From positions 2,226,817 to 2,290,816 of the forward strand of contig CAXIPT010000006.1 of NCBI GenBank assembly GCA_964030475.1: DNA of 64,000 nucleotides, given 5' to 3'. The translations under genes were made by a program, and so were the position numbers. The first letter of the stretch is position 1; every line of letters begins with the position of its first letter. This document shows, piece after piece, positions 42,128-52,317 of the stretch. Below the pieces are notes generated by a model, which made no database searches, was not told the DNA's origin, and saw only the letters and a list, made by a program, of their open reading frames with translations. This DNA comes from Tethya wilhelma. Its lineage: Eukaryota; Porifera; Demospongiae; Tethyida; Tethyidae.

Positions 42128-43586
42128 AAAAAATAGTCCAAAAAGTGGCCAAAATCACAGAAAAATTAGGCTGCTTCATTCAGTTTACCCTGAGTGCTTT
42201 CCCACATGGTGTGTGTTATTTAGAATAATAATATTGAATACGGTCCATTATGTATCATTCATCTTCTATAAGCGGCAATCACTCGTATGTGTGGTTTACA
42301 ACTACACGAGCCTTGCTCCTGAAGAACTGCCGTTATCAAGATATATGCTTTCATCAACCAATTAAGTGATTAAAAGATAGTCTGCACCTACACTCTTCTT
42401 CCAATTTGGTGCCTTATCCTCAACTTTTTTTGTAAGTCAAGTTGCATTAACTATGATGGCATCAAACATTTACTTGGAAGAATTTAGCTCCATGATTATT
42501 GCATGAGTTCTTTTCATTCTACTGCTCAAGCAGGAGTGCGTATGTGGGTCGGAAACTGCACAGAACTCATCAGAAGACCATTCCACTATATACTATTCCC
42601 TTACAAAAGTCATTCTCACCAAATTTGTCAGTCTTAGCAACCACCTGATACTGTTCTCTAAGGGCAGATATTTATCATAATTTATTAATACACCTATGGA
42701 CATCCTACTTGGAAAAACATTAATGATACACAACTTGTCTTACCAGTGCTACATTAGACCACTATAGCAAGTTTTTAAGTTGAGCAACTGCAGATACACA
42801 CTATGCATGGGAACCCTAATTTCTGTGTACCACTAAATCTCTTTAGGAGAATTAATCTTCTCTAGGAACACTAATGGACATTGGCACTACAAACATCTTT
42901 AGTGGTGATGGACACAGGAGACACCAATCAAATGTTCAATGGTCCTATAGTCAGCATTGGTAGCTAAAAACAATAGTGTGATGACAAATCTCACTTAAGC
43001 TCTGGTAAAGCTTTCTTCACAACTGTATCCCTTTATTCAATATATGTTCATAAAAAGACAATCTGAACCAGTCATTGTCAAAAGTGTTATGTCACTGAGA
43101 ACTCCTTTGCTTGAGTGGTGATGTGATAAACCACCACAAGTGCACCACGTTAGTAGCTGTGGTTTAGGTGTAAACTAGCTAATATCTATATATCAATACA
43201 CATTATTTGAGCTGTATTGGCGTGTGTGTTAAGCCGTTGCATAAAACACAAAACTGACCAAATCATAACCATCAATCAATGTTGCCAGAAGGGAAGCAAA
43301 AGCTAACCCCAGGTCACACCCAGAGAGGGTGGACAAAAGTGTAAAAACTATTATCCACTTTTGGGTTTATTTCTTTCCTATAATAACCATGCACCGCGCC
43401 ACATTCCAAATAACCACCACCCAAACAACAATCGCCAATAATTATAACAACAACTGAACGATCCAGCCTGAGCCAGCTCAAGGCCTTCACACGAAAAACA
43501 TAATTTTAAATAAAGGATACAACAATAATAACCTGAATACATATAATTATAAGTAACTTTCACCAATAAATAGACTGAGCCAAAGC
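42128..43586. other. No gene recognised
   Basis: AT-rich sequence with many short frames and no repeated family that I can place. Confidence 0.4.
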
Positions 43587-44655
43587 TCAAGATAAATGTT
43601 TGTGATAATACTTAACAGATGGACCACGAGTTGGATTCATCTCCACTCTTTCCCTATCTCTGCGCACAGACCTGGGATGTGGCCCTTTGCACAATGCACA
43701 AGCGTGACGAAACTTGCAGGGGTTGAAATTGCACTTTGAACCACCCCTGGCATTGAACAAGAAGCACAGCTTTTTGGCTTCCCCCTGGCTGCTTGACAGC
43801 ATCCCCTCGGCTGAACTGCACCTGAAAGCCCCGAAGTTGGGGTGGCAACCAAGGAACCACTCCACCAGCATCCTCCGGACACTGAGCAGCTCTATGGTTA
43901 TCACTCAAGCAAGTGGTACAAATCACCAATTGCTTGGCCTGACCTGCAAAACACAGATTATAATTATAGAGTTGTATTGATCTTCGACCATCTCCAGTCC
44001 TTGGTCTGGGCCACTTGGAATGACCGTACAACACCCATGACAGGCCACGAAATTCTTTTGAACATCTAATTATCCTTGACTGGTAAGCCATCAGTTCTGG
44101 GCACCATGCCAAGTCCTTCGACAAAACCGTCACCATAACAGCAAAGAAAGGCTTTAAGCACGAAAGCCACTGCAAGACATCAGTAATTGGCTTAGCTTTC
44201 CGACGAGGCCAAGCAAATACTCCTTTTCTCATCGAATCCTCCTCCTCCCACAACCAGGTCTCTGGCAGAAGATCTTTCATCTCCACAAACTCGAGTGACC
44301 AAATCCTCTCTGCTAGCTTAATAGGCACAGGATACGCCCCTGCTGGCACCAACACCAGCAGGCCCCTACCTTGGCCCAAACCAGCTGGTCCACTCACTTG
44401 AGCACCACCAAGCAAAGCACTACTTGGACCTGCTGACGCTGATCCACCCACAGAAAGGGGAATGTTGGAAGATATGACCCCACCAAATGAGGGCAACCAA
44501 TGCAGACCAGACATTGTAGCGGATGACACAACTGCTGGTACCTGAGCAATACGTATACTTCCCAGCACACCTGTACACACAATGATAAACTTTGTCTTTT
44601 TCTCCTCTTTTTTTTTTTTTTTTTTTCCCTCGACCCACGTGCTACTCATCATCAT
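43587..44655 (-). pseudogene. Degenerate retroelement gag-like gene (DIRS-like)
   Basis: Reading the reverse strand with at least two frame changes gives the order of a retroelement gag that I associate with DIRS-type elements: LAERIWSLEFVEMKDLLPE, LSCLKPFFAVMVTVLSK, YQSRIIRCSKEFRGLSWVLY, then (shifted) AQTKDWRWSKINTTLYN, CFAGQAKQLVICTTCL, and (shifted) FNARGGSKCNFNPCKFRHAC with CALCKGPHP. The Cys/His spacing of the last block is finger-like. Frame changes at about 44010 and 43900 and the lack of a visible reverse transcriptase or recombinase make it a dead fragment. The naming is from memory and could be another retroelement class. Confidence 0.5.
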
Positions 44656-45224
44656 TGTCTCAGGAATTGTTATTTAACCTTACTTTGAGTAGTGGTGTAA
44701 TTCCTTATGATGGCACTTTACTCCCATTTATGCAGTCATTCCGTTAGCAACTATAGACGAATATCACTGCTTTCTAAGCTGCTGGAACGCATTGTTCATT
44801 AATCCTTAAGAATAATCATCTCTCTACTTATCAGTTGGTTCTTCGNCGTACACCTAAAATATTTGCTCCAAGTCTAGACAATGCATAGCTTGCTCTTATT
44901 TCTTATTTGCCTGTCTACTCCTCCCACCCACATCCTAGCCAAGCCTTAGTCATCAAAAGTTCGTAATTAGATAATTATTATTTTACTTCCTGAATTTTTA
45001 ATGTTTGTATTGTGAGTGGACGTCGAGCCTAACTAATGAATAATTACTCACCCATATCTATATGCAGATCACTGTATGATACTGATGAAGATTTTGTAAG
45101 TGGGAGTATACATACTGAAGCCTGGCCATGGGACACATTTACATTACTCAATTGTAACATTATCTACTGTACGTCAAAAGCTCTTCAATAAAAAATAACA
45201 CGTACACGTGTAATATAATAAGAC
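44656..45224. other. Gap-bearing stretch without gene
   Basis: Contains an N at 44846. Around 44760-44840 a short tract (CTAAGCTGCTGGAACGCATT, then TCATTAATCC) resembles a fragment of a non-LTR reverse-transcriptase region, too short to call. Confidence 0.35.
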
Positions 45225-45945
45225 ACAAGAATCGCTAAAACGTACAAGGAAAGCAAGCAATATGATATGGCTGTTATGGCTGTGCATACTAACAAAAAGT
45301 TTCCATAGATTGGGATATTTTCATAGTTCAAAATTATCCTCTGACCCATTTAAATCTGTGAACGTCAATGATGACCCGCTAAAAATTTTTTTCGTGTGTA
45401 CAAAAATTTTAATTACAAAATTGAACAGTTTTATTTTAAAACAATTAATTAAAAAATAGAACAAATAAGTACAAAAAACATTAGAAATGTAATGCAAACA
45501 TAGGAATGGCAAAATCACAAAAAAGGGAGCATGCAAGCAATATGGTTGTCAGATTGAGCGAGTTCTTTCCTGTGTCTACAATGTCAATGAGCTAGGGATA
45601 TGAACATAAGGTGACACAGTAAAATGAACTCATTCAATCTGACAACTATTCCGTCTTTAATTATATCTTTTACATTTCTAATGTTTTTTGTACTTGTAAG
45701 ACACAAAAATGGCTAAATCGTAAAGGAAAGCAAGCAATATGATATGGCTGTTATGGCTCTGCGTACTAATACAGAATTTCCGTAGATTGGGATATTTTCA
45801 TAGTTCAAAAATTATTGTTTGAACCATTTACAAGAATTATAAAATCTGCGAACATGAACTTTTGAATTGATGACCCGTTAAAAATTTTTTTGTATATACG
45901 AAAATTAAATTTTAATTACAAAATTGAACTGTTTTATTTTAAACA
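45225..45945. repeat. Direct repeats flanking a palindromic MITE
   Basis: Unit GAAAGCAAGCAATATGATAT ... AATTACAAAATTGAAC..TTTTATTTT occurs at about 45247-45440 and 45725-45940. Between them 45465-45700 is a palindrome whose arms begin with AAGTACAAAAAACATTAGAA and end with its complement, a relative of the MITE at 35784. Confidence 0.7.
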
Positions 45946-47549
45946 CGAAAATTGCCCGATCTTCAGTATAATTATCTTTCTGCGATGCTAAGGAAATAAA
46001 AACTTTGTTCTTTGGCTGTAATAGTAGCTGCTTTAGGAGATACACTAGTAATTGGTCTTAGAAATCAATTATGGTTATTCATGGTGCTTTGCTACAGGAA
46101 AATGGTTGAGTCCTGAAACCACTCTTTTGATTATAAGTTTCCAGAGTACATCACTGTGGATTATTCACCTTGGCTTCCTGCTAGTAATCTGTCTAGCTAA
46201 TGATGACTTACAGGAATGTTGGATGTTGATGTTCTACACTGTTGTTTCAAATCTTCTTTGGAGTACAACTTAATAAATTATAAAGAATGTTGCTTCCATT
46301 TTTCTCTTAGTTGATCAGCTTGTAACATCTTGCTTACTTGACCATCTAATTTTTCTCTATTTCACTAGTTGGTGTCTATGCAACATAAGTTGTAAGATAT
46401 CATTTGGAGGCTTTTGGATAGCTAAGTTGCACAAGTCAATTATCAGCAAGCTACGACATAGCATGTACTTAAGTTTGTGATACTTGGGTGGGTTGTAATT
46501 CATGCTTTCCATACTTTCAGGTGAATACAAAACAAGGAAGTACTTGTCCCTCCATGCTGATCTGGTACCATCAATTAGTTTGTTATTGATGAGCTTATAT
46601 TCTTGTTATAGTAGCTTCCTTCAAAATCCATCTCATTACTCCATATGAAGTGCAATTGTTCCAATATACCTTTGTTTGCTACATATATTTTTCTTCTATA
46701 TACGACTATCAAGCCATTGTGAAAACAATTTTGTCAGGATATCATCCTCAATGTTACAACTCTTTCTTCACTTGATAAAAAGGCAAAACAATCTCTGGGA
46801 CTTCTGGTGTGTTTTGGGTATTTGAGCTACTCTTTGCAAGAAAATGGAAACAAAATAAGGTGGTTGAGTTAGAATGACGTTTATCTTCTCCTGAAAATGA
46901 CTGTCCAACTCTCGGTAAATTTTTCACACATAGATACTTGACACTTTCCACGCAACTCTCCATTCAATTTTCTGAACACTGGTGTAACTTAATTTAATAA
47001 AGTCAACATTCCCAATGTCCTGCGTTTCTTCCAACCAGAACTGTTCATCTGCAAGAATGGATAAAAGTTCATTTTCTAAGTGATAAGTTAACACATTAAT
47101 TTGGGGAGTAAAATCCTCTGGTTGAATACATCTAAAGCACTGTAGATTTTTTTTCATATTTTCTTGTGTTCTTTGTGTTCTTTATGTACCCGACTAAAAA
47201 ATGGGTCATGTTAGAAAAGAACTATGTTTTCTTGAGCATGCACCCCACTCCACAAAATTCCATTTGCAGCAAGGGAAATATTGTCAATTAGGTTAAGCAG
47301 TTTGAAAAGCCTAGGGGGTTTGCTGGGTGTGGTCCATGCATTGTCTTTCATTTGTACACTAAGGTTATATCTTGCTCAAAAAAAGACAAAATTAAGACGC
47401 CCTTTGAGCGCGCACTAATAATTCAATAATTTCACTGCTAAAGCGTAATGTGCAATAATGTGCAAACACGGTTGCACAATAGACAAGTTTTAGCTCGATT
47501 TTTGCAAGCTAAGCAATTACTACTTAACTTTAAACTCTATATACAAATA
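45946..47549. other. Mostly uncharacterised AT-rich sequence
   Basis: A pair of overlapping reverse-strand frames (46754-47157) with CFRCIQPEDFTPQINVL and ILADEQFWLEETQDIGNVDF reads like a remnant of a coding region, possibly transposon-derived. It has no recognisable domain and a frame break near 46940. Confidence 0.3.
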
Positions 47550-47558
47550 GGTAAGGGA

Positions 47559-47877
47559 CAGAGGAGGTTCGACACGGTTGACCTTTGCTTGACCTTTAGC
47601 AATTAAAGTCCTCCACGTCCTCCATGTGTTCAGTACATTATATGTGCGCGTCAGAGGAGGTACGACAGCCATGCTGAGCTGGCATTTTTACCACACGTAA
47701 TCATTTCAGTACTTAAGCTCCTATCGTGTCACGTGCAAATTGTATGGGCAAAAAGTACACATGCACTAAAAATGCCAGCTCAGCATGACACGGAGCTGTT
47801 GTACCTCCTCTGCGTGCGCGTAGAGGACTTTAATTACAAAAGGTCAAGCAAAGGTCAACCGTGTCGAACCTCCTTTG
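47559..47877. mobile_element. MITE with 9-bp target duplication (Mutator-like)
   Basis: Left end CAGAGGAGGTTCGACACGGT and right end complementary to CAAAGGAGGTTCGACACGGT; the similarity continues inward through TTGACCTTTGCTTGACC and AATTAAAGTCCTC. A second nested pair is GAGGAGGTACGACAGCC with GGCATTTTTA. The 319-bp element is flanked by GGTAAGGGA at 47550-47558 and 47878-47886. Confidence 0.8.
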
Positions 47878-47886
47878 GGTAAGGGA

Positions 47887-48429
47887 CTCACTAGTAGTAT
47901 ACTCAAGTTAAAGCTAGAGGTGTGGCGTTGGAGTTTACAATGAATTGCTAATAGTCACAATAGTCGCGATTGCGATGATCGGTTTTAGAGCAATGTTTTC
48001 CTTTGGAGCACAAGCTTAAAACTTGCAGTGTAGGTGCAAAGATAGCTAGGCTATCATACGTACGGTAGTACGTATAGTAGGAATGGGCCGACTGTCCCAT
48101 AGACACAATACAAAATGTTGCTCACTATAAAAATCTAGTCAAACAAAATTAAGCCTTCAACGTTGTTCAAAGGCTCTCACTGACAGATTACCAACTGCAT
48201 GCAAGGTCTAAATCTCACAAAAACTTTCCTCAGCACTCGTAGAGAGCGCTAGTGGGAAGCCACCATAGTGCCATTTTTGTTCTGCTAACGTACTTACTTA
48301 CTTACTTACTTCCTAACTGACTTACTTGAAAAGGATTTCCAGAGAACCAGAATGTGTTGAGCCAACTTTGACAGCACAGAGTAAGTTCTTCTCATAGGTA
48401 CTACATTCCTTGATACTCGTTTTTATCAT
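47887..48429. other. No gene recognised
   Basis: AT-rich; a short ACTTACTTACTT run lies at about 48290-48312. Confidence 0.4.
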
Positions 48430-48759
48430 AAACAGGCCTAAACAAAAACTAGAGAGCTTTGAAACTTAGTGTATAAATTCATGTGCTACAATGCAGCCAT
48501 CTTTGTGGGTAAAGTTCAAAGGTCATTAACCCACGTGGCATTATTATGCGCATGCGCATTAGCCTCCTCTAGCGTAATGTAGTGCATACAGCTGCTACTT
48601 AAGCTTTTTGTAGAGACTAACCAGTCTCTGATAGTCTCCACACTGTAGTGTTGAAAAAAGTGGATGAACAAGTAGTAAAAATTTCAAAAAAATAAGTCGT
48701 GTAGGAATGGGCAGTGCAGTAAAAAGTATTGGAACAAGGAATGTCTCAATTTCGGCACA
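48430..48759 (-). repeat. Promoter-bearing repeat, copy 1
   Basis: The complement of 55155-55496 with scattered changes: CAAGTAGTAAAAATTTC..GGGCAGTGC..TTTCGGCACA, then GTGGAGACTATCAGAGACTG, the NRF-1 palindrome TGCGCATGCGCA (48548-48559) and CAAAGATGGCTGCATTG. It ends at the N at 48760. Confidence 0.75.
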
Positions 48760-48774
48760 NTCTATAGTAGTTTT

Positions 48775-49688
48775 CTACATTTGAAAGTTGGCATATGTGT
48801 CCAGTGAATCAAGATATGTTAACACCGCATTAAAGACCAACTGATATTGCTCCTGTATGGAAAACATTGCAAAGATACAAGTACCACATATTTTATGATA
48901 ATGGTGGTATTTAGTTCATCGTAACATAAGATTGTTTATAGTCTATTCTGATTAGTTACCACGTTGACAATAGCTCCTGGTTTTTGCACCCTTAGAGCTT
49001 TGATGACTTGGAAGACATCCACCACTCCTTCAGTTTTACATCTCTCTATGGTGGACATGATGGCACAGAACATGGCACTACGACCAACAGTGTCACTGAA
49101 AAGAAAATATAGAGAAAGCTTTAGTATCATAATTATAAAGCAGGAATGTTTTGCCAACAAGAACTTTCGTAGCTTTCATTGATCTTAGTCTATCGTGAAA
49201 ACTCAATTAATATCTGCAAAGTTGGCTCATCAAATTTTAAGGCTTTCCAAACATATTATTCTAGTAAATTTAACTTCTAATAATTGGACCGATGTGATTT
49301 ACGAGTAACAATCATTTTTTCCCCTTTGTGCTATCCACTCACTGGCAGTGCACTAGTATGGGGTTGTTTCCAGTTCTTCTCTGAGCTATTGAGACACTCT
49401 CAATGACATCAGTGATGGACTTGAGGTTGGAACACTGCCCACTCACGTCCCAGTTAGTGATGTGGAATTGAGTCACTTGCTGAGGAGGTTTCTGTGTGTG
49501 TAGTTGAATGCCACAGTGTATTCTAATGCCAATTACTATGGTTACAAGTAGTATATGTATACCTTGTCAGCTTGAATCTTTAGCTTTCTTAAAGTGTACC
49601 CCGGGCATTCTTCCTGATCAAGAAGGGTTGCTGTGTACTCACCATGCCTTGCCATACCACTTTCAGACCAATATTGGACACTGGATTC
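48775..49688 (-). CDS. Tyrosine-phosphatase domain 3' end, left palindrome arm
   Basis: Mirror of the right-arm gene: exons 49563-49688, 49343-49491, 48960-49095 and 48775-48852, identical in sequence. No upstream exons are present because the palindrome centre intervenes. It is either a true inverted duplicate or an assembly echo. Confidence 0.6.
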
Positions 49689-50383
49689 CTGTATAAGAGC
49701 ATCCATGGGGGGTGCATAAACACAGTCAATAATTAACTCATGAATAATTTATGAGTTAGAGTATCAATCTACTGCTGTTTTCTAGGTACTTTTTGGTACT
49801 ATACACAAAGTCATACTGTCCATTCCAAAGCCATGGTTTAATTAGCCACACCAATGCAAAATCACAAACACTATATGGCTTGCTTTTATACTCCACATGC
49901 ACACAAGAACCAGTTTGACTGGTACAATAAGAGATGCCAAGACCGACATGAGTACAATAATGCTAGTGGGTGTGACTTCGATCAGGACAACATGTCTTCT
50001 AATTGTCTTAGATGCTAGTGGGTGTGACTTCAGGACAACATATCTTCTAATTGTCTTAGATGAACACAATTAGAAGACATGTTGTCCTGATCGAAGTCAC
50101 ACCCACTAGCATTATTGTACTCATGTCGGTCTTGGCATCTCTTATTGTACCAGTCAAACTGGTTCTTGTGTGCATGTGGAGTATAAAAGCAAGCCATATA
50201 GTGTTTGTGATTTTGCATTGGTGTGGCTAATTAAACCATGGCTTTGGAATGGACAGTATGACTTTGTGTATAGTACCAAAAAGTACCTAGAAAACAGCAG
50301 TAGATTGATACTCTAACTCATAAATTATTCATGAGTTAATTATTGACTGTGTTTATGCACCCCCCATGGATGCTCTTATACAG

Positions 50384-51297
50384 GAATCCAGTGTCCAATA
50401 TTGGTCTGAAAGTGGTATGGCAAGGCATGGTGAGTACACAGCAACCCTTCTTGATCAGGAAGAATGCCCGGGGTACACTTTAAGAAAGCTAAAGATTCAA
50501 GCTGACAAGGTATACATATACTACTTGTAACCATAGTAATTGGCATTAGAATACACTGTGGCATTCAACTACACACACAGAAACCTCCTCAGCAAGTGAC
50601 TCAATTCCACATCACTAACTGGGACGTGAGTGGGCAGTGTTCCAACCTCAAGTCCATCACTGATGTCATTGAGAGTGTCTCAATAGCTCAGAGAAGAACT
50701 GGAAACAACCCCATACTAGTGCACTGCCAGTGAGTGGATAGCACAAAGGGGAAAAAATGATTGTTACTCGTAAATCACATCGGTCCAATTATTAGAAGTT
50801 AAATTTACTAGAATAATATGTTTGGAAAGCCTTAAAATTTGATGAGCCAACTTTGCAGATATTAATTGAGTTTTCACGATAGACTAAGATCAATGAAAGC
50901 TACGAAAGTTCTTGTTGGCAAAACATTCCTGCTTTATAATTATGATACTAAAGCTTTCTCTATATTTTCTTTTCAGTGACACTGTTGGTCGTAGTGCCAT
51001 GTTCTGTGCCATCATGTCCACCATAGAGAGATGTAAAACTGAAGGAGTGGTGGATGTCTTCCAAGTCATCAAAGCTCTAAGGGTGCAAAAACCAGGAGCT
51101 ATTGTCAACGTGGTAACTAATCAGAATAGACTATAAACAATCTTATGTTACGATGAACTAAATACCACCATTATCATAAAATATGTGGTACTTGTATCTT
51201 TGCAATGTTTTCCATACAGGAGCAATATCAGTTGGTCTTTAATGCGGTGTTAACATATCTTGATTCACTGGACACATATGCCAACTTTCAAATGTAG
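50384..51297 (+). CDS. Receptor-type tyrosine phosphatase (D2-like) domain, last four exons
   Basis: Exons 50384-50509, 50581-50729, 50977-51112 and 51220-51297 splice in frame (phases 0, 2 and 0) to 162 codons plus stop. The product matches the second half of a protein tyrosine phosphatase domain: YWSESGMARHGEYTATLLDQ, CPGYTLRKLKIQ, VTQFHITNWDVSG at the WPD-loop position, PILVHCHDTVGRS at the signature loop, GVVDVFQVIKALRVQKPGAI and EQYQLVFNAVLTYL. The catalytic Cys and Arg spacing (C-x5-R) is kept, but canonical HCSAGVGR reads HCHDTVGR, and WPD reads WDV, lacking the general-acid aspartate in its usual context. This is typical of inactive D2 domains of receptor phosphatases. The first half of the domain and any ectodomain are missing. 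Whether it belongs to the Ig/FN3 receptors next door is not shown. Confidence 0.75.
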
Positions 51298-51311
51298 AAA
51301 ACTACTATAGA

Positions 51312-52317
51312 ATACCATGTAGCTAGAACTCAGACATGTATAGACAATTAAGTATAAGTATTTAAATGACATTGTGTGTATGTTTTCAATAGTTGCAAAT
51401 AACTGTAGAGATGGAAATAACTACAATAATATCTAATAAATTATATGTTTTGTGACACCAAGTGTTAAGTGTATCCATAGAAATGGACTCATAGCTCATT
51501 ACCTCATCAGTTATGGTCAGGGAAGAAAATTAAGGAGAGCCGGACTAGCTCAATATTAGTGTGCATATTATATTTGTATATATAGTGCATGTTCTTGTCT
51601 CTACTGAGCATGCATGTGCATGACTTTTACAACTAGAGGTACCCGGTGTCAGTTGAACTTCAAACATTTCATGAGTTTATGCTAGGCTAAACAAAATTCA
51701 GAACTGTTAACAATTATATTGACAATGATTTTATGAGGGCTACCTTGGCAGTGGGAAACAAACACTGTCAAACTCAAGGTGAGCCATTCATGAAGAACCG
51801 GACAAAATACGTAATCCCAACTATACTCTTGTTGGTCAGCTAGCTTATATGAGATCACCAAAATAATGAGATCACCATATTAACATGTAAGTCTTAGACT
51901 GTTATCATACAATTTTAAGACACTTCTCTGCAGTAGTGCATGCAAGATAAACTATAACTATCACTTATCTACAGATGAGCAATGGCCATACAGTCATATA
52001 GGCTGCCAAAAAAGATCACAAACATAAATTACTAAATTGTATAGTTCACTATAATTATATTGACAGCCAGCCTATTTTTTCAATTCAAAAAGGGTGTGGC
52101 TGGTACGCACACAATGCACTGACTCGTGACACATCACAGCTCACATGAATTACATTATTTGTTGTAGCACACAAAATACTAAAGCATGATTCATAATCAT
52201 GGTTCATCCTTATAAGGAAAAAACATCAAATTCATGTTTACCTACAGCAGCCACAAATATTGAACACTTGACACAGTTCTGACAGTAATATACTTCTGAC
52301 CACAAGATATAAATACA
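51312..52317 (+). pseudogene. Remnant of a receptor unit upstream of copy A
   Basis: 51467-51530 is a decayed last-FN3 exon (GTGTATCCATAGAAATGGAC, TCATTACCTCATCAGTTATG). 51726-51776 is a decayed version of the copy C signal-peptide exon, with an early stop (ATG ATT TTA TGA). The remaining sequence to 52317 is probably the promoter of copy A. Confidence 0.65.

Larger units (their letters stand above)
48761..51311. repeat. Near-perfect 2.5-kb palindrome
   Basis: Positions x and 100072-x are complementary from 48761 to about 50007 and from about 50065 to 51311. The roughly 57-bp centre holds an extra, slightly different copy of GTGGGTGTGACTTC..CTTCTAATTGTCTTAG. The left arm starts exactly at an N. 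Open frames in the two arms are identical. Confidence 0.9.

Noticed and set aside
46052..46273. 73-residue hydrophobic frame that could be a small membrane protein
   Set aside because: No conserved motif, promoter or splice context; expected by chance in AT-rich sequence.
49508..49696. Forward frame in the left palindrome arm
   Set aside because: It is the antisense of phosphatase exon 1 of the arm.
48761..51311. Palindrome as a replication origin or viral hairpin end
   Set aside because: The arms contain spliced phosphatase exons and no replication gene; duplication or an assembly artefact explains it better.
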